From Sedimenticola thiotaurini (GTDB lineage: Bacteria > Pseudomonadota > Gammaproteobacteria > Chromatiales > Chromatiaceae): 64,000 bases of DNA. The notes beneath the pieces were generated by a model. That model ran no database searches. It worked only from the letters and a program-made list of their open reading frames with translations, and was not told the DNA's origin. A program made the position numbers and the translations under genes. This document shows, one piece after another, positions 1-8,485 of the stretch. The DNA is taken from positions 1,674,001-1,738,000 of the forward strand of contig NZ_CP011412.1 in NCBI RefSeq assembly GCF_001007875.1, read 5' to 3'. How positions within the stretch are numbered: position 1 is the first letter of the stretch; the number at the start of each line of letters is the position of its first letter.

Positions 1-328
1 ACCGGGGTACCAGCACCTGATCATTGATATAGAAATCCAGCCCGGCAAAAGTCGCCTCGTGAGTCAGGTAGGCTGCTGGTACACGGCGTACGATGCGCTC
101 CTGAAACAGCTCGCATACCCGCTCTTTCTCCCCTGGAGTAAGTGCGGCATCCAGGTAGGCCGGCGGCAGATCCTGGGGCAGATAGAGGGCGTACAGGGTC
201 AGTCTGATCGCCTCATCAAAAGGATTATCGGTCCCGTGACCAAAGTAGAGACCGGCCTCGGTAAACCGACTGGCGCCCCAGCGGATAAAATCCCTCAGCG
301 TATTCAGATTTTCAATCGCATCAGACAT
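1..328 (-). CDS. prmB: Ribosomal protein L3 glutamine methyltransferase PrmB, N-terminal part
   Basis: This is the first 109 residues of a minus-strand gene that runs off the left edge. The translation begins MSDAIENLNTLRDFIRWG and contains RVPAAYLTHEATFAGLDF followed by a VLVPR segment. That is the N-terminal helical domain and linker of PrmB/HemK-type protein-glutamine N5-methyltransferases. PrmB methylates a glutamine of ribosomal protein L3 using S-adenosylmethionine. The catalytic NPPY motif would lie outside the window, so activity cannot be checked. The ATG at 328 is the family's usual start. A HemK/PrmC paralogue is less likely because YLTHEATFAGLDF is typical of PrmB. Confidence 0.85.
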   Translation of the reverse strand, partial: MSDAIENLNTLRDFIRWGASRFTEAGLYFGHGTDNPFDEAIRLTLYALYLPQDLPPAYLDAALTPGEKERVCELFQERIVRRVPAAYLTHEATFAGLDFYINDQVLVPR

Positions 329-637
329 GTCGGGACCACAAACAGAAGATCACGAATGATAGCCTATTTGCTTTACCGCTGGAATCGGCAGCCATTCACA
401 ACCCGCACACAGGCTTCATGCCGGGGTTACAATCGGGCCGCCTCCTGTCCTGGCAGAAACATCCAACCGGATGAAATCCACAACCCCATATCCGGGTCTC
501 TATCTTCGACACCAAGCAAAAATCGCCTAGCCAGTGATCCGGCAAAGCCAGGCAATCAGCCGGTTTGGCCGACAGTTACCCCAGGGGAACGCGTGCTATA
601 TGCTGTATAGATCGGAAAATGGAAACCGTCGGATCCC
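329..637. other. Intergenic region between prmB and the sensor kinase
   Basis: About 300 bases separate the divergent prmB and kinase genes. A plus-strand frame across 59-610 is open but its translation has no recognisable domain and it runs antisense through prmB, so I do not call it. The region must hold both promoters; I see no convincing -35/-10 pair or inverted repeat. Confidence 0.5.
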
Positions 638-2575
638 ATGAAAATATTCAAAATGCTTAAAACCCAGATTGGGGCAGCGCTAGTACTGATTATGCTGCTG
701 TTCGGAACCCTGTTCAGCATGAGTATGATGGCCCTGAATGAGCAACAGAGCTACAACACCCTGCTGAATATCACCTCCCGACTGGAGCAGACAGCACAGA
801 ATCTGGTTTCCCTGGGCATGAACTACGCCATCAATGTCCCGCAGGACAGCAGCAGCTACGATCGTGACGTTAAACTCTACTACCGGGCCATGCACGATCA
901 GATGAAAATACTCGACACCATGACCAACAGCTTCATGATGGCTGAATTCCCCCCCGCCCTTACCGAGATCGGCGAATACTTCCGCCCCAGCCTGATGCCG
1001 GCCACAAAACAGGCGGTATCGGCAGTGGAAGAGGTCTGGCAAGAGTTTCGGGACGGCATTAAAGATGCCCTGGATGAAAGCACTGGCATGCCGCACCTGA
1101 AAGAAGCCGCACTCTATATCACCGGCTACCATGCCCCCCTGGTCGCTTCCATCAACATTCTGCACAACCGTATTCAGCAGCAGACCAAGCAGCGACTGAC
1201 CCATGTCTACCAGCTGCACATCAGTCTGCTGTTTACGGCCGTGCTGATCACTATCGGTGTATTCGCCTGGTTTTACCTGGTGGTATTAAAACCGCTGCGA
1301 CACGCAGTTGACGGCTTTCAGAAGGTAACTCAGGGTGATTTTGGTTACCAGGTCCCTATCGCGGGCGACAACGAGTTGGCCCTGATGACCCGTTCGTTCA
1401 ATCTCCTGTCCCTACGTCTGCACAGCCTGTTTCGACTGATTGACCGGATACAGCAAGGCTCGGACCTGAACGAGATACTCGGTTTTGTGGCCAACGAATT
1501 CTCCGCCCTACTGCCACTCGACTGGGTGGGCGCGCTCTTTGTCACCTGCGACAACAACACCATGGTGCTGGAGGGTAGCTACCGGAACGGACAACCGGAA
1601 ATCTCCCCGAGAACCCGTTACTCCCTGAGAAACACCCTGCTGCTCAAGGCATTGGAATCGGGCGAGCCCCTGCACATACCTGACATGTCCTCCACTGTGG
1701 TCAACCCTGAATACCAGTTTCTCAATCACCTGTTTGCAGAGGGCATCCGGGATGCCATTTTTCTGCCCATTACCGATGCCAGCCCGATTCCCGGAATTCT
1801 CGCTTTTGGCACCTGCAAGACAGACACCTATACCCCGGAACACCTGGAGCTACTGACTAATATCGCCGGTCTGATCACTCACAGCTTTGGTCGCACGGTA
1901 CGCCTGGCGGAGCACAACCGGCTGGCCGCCATTGGCAGCTTTGCCTCCGGGATCGCCCATGAAATCCGCAGCCCGCTCTCCACTATCAGCATGGCGCTGG
2001 ACTATTTCCAGGAGACCGATCTGCCCGGATCTGCCAACAAAAGAGCTGAACTGGCGAAGCGGGAAGCAACCCGAATGGCACGACTACTGGAGGAGATACT
2101 GCTGTATGCCAAACCGCTCCAGTTAAGACTGCAGCAGGTCGACCTGAAACAGCTGCTGAACCGGCTGTTCGAGGCCCACCATGCCATGGTGGAGGAGAAG
2201 CAGCAGCGATTTGAACTGATTGCACCTGACAGCGACATGACCATACTGGGTGACCCGGATCGATTGGTACAGATTTTCCTCAACCTGGCAAAAAACGCCT
2301 GCGACGCAGCCGATCATGGCGAATCCATCCTATGGCAGGTGGAGAAGGAGCTGGCCAGCCGCTCCCTCAGAATCAGTGTCACAAACCGGGGAGAACCTAT
2401 TAAGGAGGAACATCTGGCGCAACTGTTCAATCCCTTCTTCACCACCAAAACACACGGCACCGGATTGGGTCTCAGCATTGTCAAACGCATCGTTGAAGCA
2501 CACGGGGGTGACATCACCATCAGCTCCGGGGAGCGACAGGGAACCACAGTCACCCTGCTGATGCCCCTGGCATAA
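638..2575 (+). CDS. Membrane sensor histidine kinase (HAMP-GAF-HisKA-HATPase)
   Basis: A 645-residue orphan two-component sensor. It has a membrane helix at about residues 11-31, an extracytoplasmic helical region to about 195, a second helix at about 197-216, a HAMP linker (about 217-270), a GAF-like domain (about 285-415), and a HisKA dimerisation domain with the H-box GIAHEIRSPL (phosphorylatable His441). The HATPase domain has N-box NLAKNACDAAD (Asn553), a GTGLGL G-box and an FFTTK F-box. Every catalytic motif is intact, so it should autophosphorylate. The signal sensed is unknown. No response regulator is adjacent: the next gene is iscR on the other strand. The ATG at 638 directly precedes the first membrane helix. 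Confidence 0.85.
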   Translation: MKIFKMLKTQIGAALVLIMLLFGTLFSMSMMALNEQQSYNTLLNITSRLEQTAQNLVSLGMNYAINVPQDSSSYDRDVKLYYRAMHDQMKILDTMTNSFMMAEFPPALTEIGEYFRPSLMPATKQAVSAVEEVWQEFRDGIKDALDESTGMPHLKEAALYITGYHAPLVASINILHNRIQQQTKQRLTHVYQLHISLLFTAVLITIGVFAWFYLVVLKPLRHAVDGFQKVTQGDFGYQVPIAGDNELALMTRSFNLLSLRLHSLFRLIDRIQQGSDLNEILGFVANEFSALLPLDWVGALFVTCDNNTMVLEGSYRNGQPEISPRTRYSLRNTLLLKALESGEPLHIPDMSSTVVNPEYQFLNHLFAEGIRDAIFLPITDASPIPGILAFGTCKTDTYTPEHLELLTNIAGLITHSFGRTVRLAEHNRLAAIGSFASGIAHEIRSPLSTISMALDYFQETDLPGSANKRAELAKREATRMARLLEEILLYAKPLQLRLQQVDLKQLLNRLFEAHHAMVEEKQQRFELIAPDSDMTILGDPDRLVQIFLNLAKNACDAADHGESILWQVEKELASRSLRISVTNRGEPIKEEHLAQLFNPFFTTKTHGTGLGLSIVKRIVEAHGGDITISSGERQGTTVTLLMPLA

Positions 2576-2626
2576 CACCCTGAACCACCTCTTCCGGCGG
2601 CCGAGCGGAGTCAATCAATACAAACT

Positions 2627-2655
2627 AAAAAGGGCTACCCCTGCGGGTAGCCCTT
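2627..2655 (-). terminator. Intrinsic terminator downstream of iscR
   Basis: A perfect 9-bp stem (GGGCTACCC / GGGTAGCCC) closes a 4-base loop. On the minus strand it is followed by TTTTT, so it ends the iscR transcript. It may also stop the convergent kinase transcript, but the plus-strand side has only TT. It means iscR is monocistronic here. Confidence 0.85.
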
Positions 2656-2693
2656 CATAACAACGCGCACAGCGGGTAATCCGGCTAACTACT

Positions 2694-3170
2694 TCAGGCC
2701 GCCGCGGTATCCGTTGACGGCATAACCGTATCGTTACCCTGTTTCTTCCGACACCCCTGTTCTTTAAGGCCACCGCGCTCCACCAGCTCAGCCAGGGTGA
2801 TGCTCTGCAGGAATGAAAATATCTCATTACTCAGATCATCCCACAGGTTATGGGTCAGGCAGCGCTTACCATCCTGGCAATCACGGTTTCCACCACAGCG
2901 GGTGAACTCCACCCATTCATCCACCGCACAAATAATATCCGCAATGGAGATCTCATCAGCTTCACGACCCAGATAGTAGCCGCCACCGGGACCACGCACC
3001 CCCTTAACCAACTGCTTGCTTCGCAGGGCCGCAAACAGCTGCTCCAGGTAAGAGAGCGAAATACCCTGGGTCTCGGAAATTTCAGCGAGGGTGACCGGTC
3101 CGTCTGTACCGTTCAGGGTCAGATCCAGCATTGCAGTTACGGCGTAGCGCCCTTTGGTTGATAGTCTCAT
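2694..3170 (-). CDS. iscR: Iron-sulfur cluster regulator IscR (Rrf2 family)
   Basis: A 158-residue Rrf2-family winged-helix regulator. It starts [17 protein letters not shown] and carries the recognition-helix segment [13 protein letters not shown] and the wing [11 protein letters not shown]. The [2Fe-2S] ligands are all in register with E. coli IscR: Cys92, Cys98, Cys104 and His107. In the known family, the cluster-bound form represses type-1 promoters such as iscR itself, and apo-IscR also acts at type-2 sites. The gene is unusual in context: iscS, iscU and the rest of the isc operon do not follow, and a strong terminator lies just downstream. A candidate autoregulatory site is annotated upstream. 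The C-terminal tail after residue 130 is longer in unstructured residues than the core needs. Confidence 0.92.
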   Translation of the reverse strand: MRLSTKGRYAVTAMLDLTLNGTDGPVTLAEISETQGISLSYLEQLFAALRSKQLVKGVRGPGGGYYLGREADEISIADIICAVDEWVEFTRCGGNRDCQDGKRCLTHNLWDDLSNEIFSFLQSITLAELVERGGLKEQGCRKKQGNDTVMPSTDTAAA

Positions 3171-3194
3171 AATCTCAATTCCGCGTGGTGAATA

Positions 3195-3250
3195 ATTACC
3201 TACTTCTTTACTTGGTTATAAAACTATCATTTCCCCATGGAAATTGTCAA
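3195..3250 (-). promoter_or_regulatory. Candidate iscR promoter with type-1 IscR operator
   Basis: Read on the minus strand, TTGACA (3245-3250) forms a perfect -35, with a weak TA-rich -10 around 3221-3227. Just downstream, 3195-3219 matches about 17 of 25 positions of the E. coli type-1 IscR consensus (ATA-pyrimidine pair ... AGT ... GG ... AT), reading ATAACC at one end and GGTAAT at the other. The position fits negative autoregulation. The match was made by eye and needs a weight-matrix test. Confidence 0.45.
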
Positions 3251-3395
3251 CATTTATTAGAACGGCCCCAACATCGAACCGGAGACCGCATCCCACCAAG
3301 TGATGGAAGGCTTTAAAGTCAACCAGTTAACCCATAACGGGCATGTTAAAAAACGTGATCAATGAGGGGGTAGACAAGAGAACAGCAACTTGGTT

Positions 3396-3890
3396 TCAAA
3401 CCGGTAGCAGATGTTTTCGACCTGGGCCGGTAACCGCCTGTTCCGGCAGAAAGCAGTGACCCTGCCGAACTGAATAGGCAAGCCACTTGGAAAGAAACAG
3501 GCTGATTCGCCACTTCTGTTCGAGGGTTGGTCGGGTCACGCCCTGATTCAAAGGCAGGATATGCTGCTGCAGATTCAGTACCTCGGCCTGGCGTGAGTCA
3601 TGGTAGACCCGAATGGTGGCGTCCGGATCGGGCGCCTGCCCCGATTCATGGGTGAAATAGTAGGTCAGGTGCAACAGACTGGTGTAGGGCGTCTGCTCCA
3701 GAACTTCCAGATAGAGATCGGTTGCACCCTCCAGATGGGAAAGGTAATGGCCCTGCATATGGCGCACTTCAGGGGCTAACCGGGTCAGGTAGATATAGTT
3801 TTCTTCACACAGATCCATGAGCCAGCCCACCGTCGGTTTTCCCGACAGTAGTGCCTTAAGATTCCAGGGATAGTGGGGTCTGTGGAGCAC
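3396..3890 (-). CDS. DUF1249 (YqiB-like) protein
   Basis: A 164-residue cytoplasmic protein of the DUF1249 family, which includes E. coli YqiB. Typical segments are LMDLCEENYIYLTRLAP near residue 25, TIRVYHDSRQAEVL in the middle and KWRISLFLSKWLAYS near the end. The family's biochemical role is not established; in E. coli yqiB sits in the cpdA-parE region. No membrane segment or signal peptide is visible. The start is GTG at 3890, supported by the purine-rich GAGGAAAGG just upstream. No operon partner is obvious. Confidence 0.75.
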   Translation of the reverse strand: MLHRPHYPWNLKALLSGKPTVGWLMDLCEENYIYLTRLAPEVRHMQGHYLSHLEGATDLYLEVLEQTPYTSLLHLTYYFTHESGQAPDPDATIRVYHDSRQAEVLNLQQHILPLNQGVTRPTLEQKWRISLFLSKWLAYSVRQGHCFLPEQAVTGPGRKHLLPV

Positions 3891-4118
3891 GCCTTTCCTC
3901 TTGTTGGGTTGTGGAGCAACAGATGCCCGTGACTAAGGCTTCCACATCCACCGTACCAGATTAACTTCCACAATATCCACCCGCTGATTGGACTATCGCC
4001 GCACATGCCAAGTGCCCGCGCTGACGTTGGCCTGGGCCCGGGTCGATTTCGTAACGAGTCACTGATCCGGACAACAGTCACCAACCATGCCGACACAAAA
4101 CCGTCTGCTCAAAATAGA

Positions 4119-4146
4119 GAAAGGCCGGCGTATAGCCGGCCCTTTC
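4119..4146 (-). terminator. Terminator downstream of the thioredoxin gene
   Basis: Stem GGCCGGC / GCCGGCC with a 5-base loop, followed on the minus strand by TTTCTCTATTTT. It lies 23 bases past the thioredoxin stop codon. The rest of the 278-base gap to the DUF1249 gene shows nothing clear. Confidence 0.75.
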
Positions 4147-4168
4147 AGGTCTGTAACAGCGCGGAATA

Positions 4169-4531
4169 TCAGCCGTTCTCTTTCGCTATCTGCTCATGCA
4201 CTTCTGCCATATCCAGTTCACCAGCTTTCTGAACCAGTTCGCGGAAGCCGCCCTCGGGCAAAGCCCCGGCCTGACTGAAGATGATCACCTTCTCACGGAA
4301 TATCATCAGGGTGGGAATGGAGCGGATCTGAAAATGACCCGCAATCTCCTGCTCCTCTTCCGTATTCACCTTGGCAAATACGATATTGGGGTGGTCCTCG
4401 GAGACTTTTTCATAGGTCGGCGCGAATGAACGGCAAGGACCACACCAGGGCGCCCAGAAGTCGACAATGACAAAGTCGTTGTTGGTTACGGTTTCTTCAA
4501 AGTTCTCTTTAGTCAATTCTACGACGGCCAC
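4169..4531 (-). CDS. Thioredoxin
   Basis: A 120-residue single-domain thioredoxin. The redox active site WAPWCGPC is near residues 27-34, with a cis-proline in SIPTLMIF near residue 75. It has no signal peptide, so it is a cytosolic dithiol reductant that would be reduced by thioredoxin reductase. The C-terminal tail (about 15 residues, ELDMAEVHEQIAKENG) extends past the standard 105-108-residue fold. This looks like a secondary thioredoxin rather than canonical TrxA. Translation starts at GTG (4531), preceded by GAGGA. It is transcribed alone, flanked by terminators on both sides. Confidence 0.88.
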   Translation of the reverse strand: MAVVELTKENFEETVTNNDFVIVDFWAPWCGPCRSFAPTYEKVSEDHPNIVFAKVNTEEEQEIAGHFQIRSIPTLMIFREKVIIFSQAGALPEGGFRELVQKAGELDMAEVHEQIAKENG

Positions 4532-4611
4532 GGGAAGATCCTCTTACACAAATTTATTAACAAAAAACTATATCATTAATTACTAATAAATACTAATTTT
4601 ATCCCGGCATA

Positions 4612-4638
4612 AAAAAAGCCGGCGTTAACCGGCTTTTT
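4612..4638 (-). terminator. Bidirectional terminator downstream of adk
   Basis: GCCGG / CCGGC stem with a 6-base loop, flanked by an A-run on one side and a T-run on the other, so it can act on either strand. It ends the adk transcript on the minus strand. Confidence 0.85.
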
Positions 4639-4658
4639 ACAACCCTATTTTAAATCCC

Positions 4659-5384
<726 letters not shown>

Positions 5385-5483
5385 TCACCATTCGAGTATG
5401 CAAATATATGAATATAAAAGACTTATGTTGCAAATGCACATAAGCGTACCAAACCCTACCAAACGACCCATTAATCCACAATA

Positions 5484-5520
5484 AAAAAACCCGCGACGGT
5501 AAAACCGCAGCGGGTTTTTT
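5484..5520 (-). terminator. Bidirectional terminator downstream of htpG
   Basis: An 11-bp stem, AAAAAACCCGC pairing with GCGGGTTTTTT, closes a 15-base loop that itself contains complementary CGG/CCG. It lies 18 bases past the htpG stop codon and separates htpG from adk. Confidence 0.9.
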
Positions 5521-5538
5521 CTGACACAACCGCCAAAA

Positions 5539-7452
5539 TCAGGCGGAAAGACTCAACATCAGCTTATTCAGGCGATGCACAAATGACGCGGGATCTTCCA
5601 GTTGCCCACCTTCGGCCAGGGTAGCCTGATCCAACAGCACCCGGGAGAGATCGGCAAAACGGTCCTCATCCGGCTCCTGATCCATCTTCTCCACCAGGGG
5701 ATGTTTCAGGTTCAGTTCAAGAATCGGCTTGGTCTGCGGAGCGTCCTGACCCAGCTGCTTCAGCACCCGCTGCAGATTGGCGCCCATGTCGTGTTCATCG
5801 GCCACCAGGCAAGCGGGAGATTCAGTGAGGCGGCTGCTCACCCGTACATCCTTCACATCGTCCCCCAGTGCGGTCTTGACCCGCTCCAGCAGTCCTTTGT
5901 GCTCTTCGGCCTCTTTCTCCAGGGTCTCCTTATCTTCCATATCGCCCAGATCAAGCTGCCCTTTGGCGACAGACTGCAGCGGCTTGCCTTTGTACTCGGT
6001 CAGGTGAGATACCAGCCACTCATCGACCCGGTCGGTAAGCAGTAGCACCTCCACATCCTTGGTCTTGAACACCTCCAGGTGCGGACTGTGACGGGCGGCC
6101 GCATAGCTGTCGGCGGTGATGTAGTAGATCTTCTCCTGCTTCTCCTGCATCCGCTCCAGGTACTGATCCAGGGAAACCGTCTCATCCTTGCCTTCCGACT
6201 TGGTGCTGGCAAAACGCAGCAGACCGGCGATCCGCTCCTTGTTGGCGAAATCCTCGGCCGGACCCTCTTTCATCACCCGACCGAACTCTTTCCAGAACTT
6301 CTGATACTTTTCCGGCTCATCCTTGGCCATCTTCTCCAGCAGTCCCAGGATGCGCTTGGTGCTGGCGGTGCGGATAGTATCAATCTTCTTGTTATGCTGC
6401 AGCAGCTCCCGGGAGACGTTCAGCGGCAGATCATCGGAGTCCACCACCCCTTTGACAAACCGCAGGTAGTGCGGCATCAGCTTTTCCGCTTCGTCCATGA
6501 TGAACACCCTGCGTACATAGAGCTTCACCCCGTGCTTCTGATCACGCTCCCAGAGATCAAATGGCGCCCGGGACGGGATATACAGCAGCGAAGTATATTC
6601 GTTGGTTCCCTCGACCCGGTTGTGCACCTGATCCAGCGGGTCCTCGAAATCGTGGGCGATGTGCTTGTAGAACTCGTTGTATTCCTCGGCGGTGATGTCG
6701 GACTTGTTACGCATCCAGAGTGCCGTGCCCTTGTTGACCTGCTCCCACTCCGGCTCCGCCTTCTCCTCGTCTTCCTTCTCTTCCGCACCGTACTGCTCCT
6801 TGAGCATTTCAATCGGAATGGAGATGTGATCGGAAAACTTGCTGATAATGCTGCGCAGCCGATAGCTCTCCAGGAACTCATCCTCCTCCTCATTCAGGTG
6901 CAGGGTGATACTGGTGCCGCGGGTTGGCTTCTCGATGGTTTCAATACTGTAGGCACCCTCGCCGGTGGACTCCCAGCGCACGCCATGCTCGGCCCCAAGA
7001 CCGGCCCGCCGGGTCTCCAGGGTCACTTTGTCGGCGACGATGAAGGCGGAATAGAAACCTACGCCGAACTGGCCGATCAGCTGACTCTGGCTGGCCGAGT
7101 CATCACTTTTGTTGCCCAATGCCTCCAGAAACTTCTTGGTACCGGAGCTGGCGATGGTACCGATGGTCTCGGTAACCTCCTGGCGACTCATACCGATACC
7201 GTTGTCCTCGATGGTGACAGTACGTCGCTCCTTATCCACTGACACCCGGATCCTGAGATTGGAATCACCTTCGTAGAAGGCATCATCGGTCAGCGCTTCA
7301 AACCGGAGCTTTTCGGCGGCATCGGACGCATTGGATATCAACTCCCGCAGAAAAATCTCCTTGTTACTGTACAGGGAGCGAATCACCAGGTTGAGAACCT
7401 GGCTCACTTCTGCCTGAAACTCCAATGTCTCTTTGTGCGCATCGACTGTCAT
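5539..7452 (-). CDS. htpG: Molecular chaperone HtpG (Hsp90)
   Basis: A 637-residue bacterial Hsp90. The N-terminal GHKL ATPase domain starts [20 protein letters not shown] and has ELISNASDA (ATP/Mg-binding Asn), DNGIGM and a GQFGVGFYS lid/glycine-rich segment. The middle domain carries RVFIMDE and LPLNVSRE with the catalytic Arg. The C-terminal dimerisation domain ends in MLSLSA without the eukaryotic MEEVD tail, as expected. Length matches the family (about 624-640). It folds client proteins in the cytosol with DnaK. A GGAGG site precedes the ATG. CTTGAAA occurs about 30 bases upstream of the ATG but no matching sigma-32 -10 element follows. Confidence 0.96.
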   Translation of the reverse strand: MTVDAHKETLEFQAEVSQVLNLVIRSLYSNKEIFLRELISNASDAAEKLRFEALTDDAFYEGDSNLRIRVSVDKERRTVTIEDNGIGMSRQEVTETIGTIASSGTKKFLEALGNKSDDSASQSQLIGQFGVGFYSAFIVADKVTLETRRAGLGAEHGVRWESTGEGAYSIETIEKPTRGTSITLHLNEEEDEFLESYRLRSIISKFSDHISIPIEMLKEQYGAEEKEDEEKAEPEWEQVNKGTALWMRNKSDITAEEYNEFYKHIAHDFEDPLDQVHNRVEGTNEYTSLLYIPSRAPFDLWERDQKHGVKLYVRRVFIMDEAEKLMPHYLRFVKGVVDSDDLPLNVSRELLQHNKKIDTIRTASTKRILGLLEKMAKDEPEKYQKFWKEFGRVMKEGPAEDFANKERIAGLLRFASTKSEGKDETVSLDQYLERMQEKQEKIYYITADSYAAARHSPHLEVFKTKDVEVLLLTDRVDEWLVSHLTEYKGKPLQSVAKGQLDLGDMEDKETLEKEAEEHKGLLERVKTALGDDVKDVRVSSRLTESPACLVADEHDMGANLQRVLKQLGQDAPQTKPILELNLKHPLVEKMDQEPDEDRFADLSRVLLDQATLAEGGQLEDPASFVHRLNKLMLSLSA

Positions 7453-7850
7453 GGTGTTGCCGCCTCCGATAATGTTTCAAGTGGTACAATTTTTCACTGT
7501 TTGGCTGCACAAACCCCCGCCAGACTGAGGGGAAATTCGCCATCGACTGATAGTGAGGGTAAACCGGTGAAAATCAAGGGGTTTGGCTGAGATTCAGCCG
7601 GATTGACCGGGAGCGCGCGGGGCAATTCCGGGTCAACGGCGCTTTTTCATCCTTCAGTGATGGCAAAATCAGCCTCGCCGACCCTCATTGTGTTTGCAAA
7701 ATATGACAAAATCCGTACACTTCAGCCCCACCTGAAGCGAGTAGCGTTTAGATACTGTGAACACCCCGAAACCGGCCACAGATCGACGCCCTGGCGCCAA
7801 CTACTGAAGAACGGCACTGCACCCGACCTACAAGCCGGATCACGATCGCC
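7453..7850. other. 398-base intergenic region between htpG and the next gene
   Basis: This divergent region must carry the htpG promoter (minus strand) and that of the 7851 gene (plus strand). A 106-codon plus-strand frame starting at 7603 overlaps the start of the next gene and has a Ser/Pro/Arg-rich translation without family features, so I treat it as non-coding. No RNA gene or inverted repeat stands out. Confidence 0.45.
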
Positions 7851-8450
7851 ATGCTCAAGCGCCTGCTCTTTGTCGTTGTCGTCTCTTATGGGGCCTATAC
7901 GACTTACAATTCTCGCTCCGTAGAACATGATCCGGGGGTACTGGTCAAGAATACCCCACACCAGAGTGAAATCGACAGCGCTCAGCCCTTCACCTATAAG
8001 GGTTACCAGGTGACGCCACTGGCCGATTTCAACCTGGACGCCAGGATACTGGGCATCGAGCATTACAGCCTGGGAAGAGAGTCGGATCTTTCACCGGTCG
8101 ATCTGGCTCTGGGCTGGGGCCCAATGTCCGACAGCGCGGTCATCTCCCAGCTATCAATCAGTCAGAGCGGACGATTTTATCACTGGTCTGCTTCGAGATT
8201 GCCTGTCCCTAGAGAGGCCATCTCCAGCCATTCGGCCAATATGCACATGGTGCCGGCCGATTCGCGGGTAGAAAAAGAGTTAATGAGCCTCAGGGAAGGT
8301 GAAGTTGTCCGGATTGCGGGCTACCTTATCCGCGCGGACGCCCCCGACGGCTGGCACTGGGTCAGCTCACTGACCCGCGAAGACAGTGGCAACGGCGCCT
8401 GCGAATTAGTGTGGGTCAGGGAAGTGAGCCGGCGTATGCCAACGCTATAA
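7851..8450 (+). CDS. Conserved hypothetical protein with N-terminal membrane anchor
   Basis: A 199-residue protein of unknown function. An N-terminal hydrophobic segment (about residues 3-15, [15 protein letters not shown]) suggests a membrane anchor or an uncleaved signal. The remainder contains segments that read as a conserved core: [37 protein letters not shown] and, near the end, [15 protein letters not shown] recall similar unnamed proteins in other proteobacteria, but no function is known to me. The gene ends 36 bases before ppsA, on the same strand, so the two may be cotranscribed. The ATG at 7851 overlaps no better alternative. Confidence 0.7.
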   Translation: MLKRLLFVVVVSYGAYTTYNSRSVEHDPGVLVKNTPHQSEIDSAQPFTYKGYQVTPLADFNLDARILGIEHYSLGRESDLSPVDLALGWGPMSDSAVISQLSISQSGRFYHWSASRLPVPREAISSHSANMHMVPADSRVEKELMSLREGEVVRIAGYLIRADAPDGWHWVSSLTREDSGNGACELVWVREVSRRMPTL

Positions 8451-8485
8451 GTATTTATGTTTGCAGCAATTTACCGAGGAAGATC

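Noticed and set aside
59-610. 183-codon plus-strand open frame
   Set aside because: It runs antisense through prmB, whose protein is clearly recognisable, and its own translation has no family features.
6079-7242. 387-codon plus-strand open frame inside htpG
   Set aside because: It is antisense to a certain Hsp90 gene; long antisense frames are common with this codon bias.
7450-7500. Sigma-32 heat-shock promoter for htpG
   Set aside because: CTTGAAA is present but no CCCCAT-type -10 follows at the right spacing, and it lies too close to the ATG.
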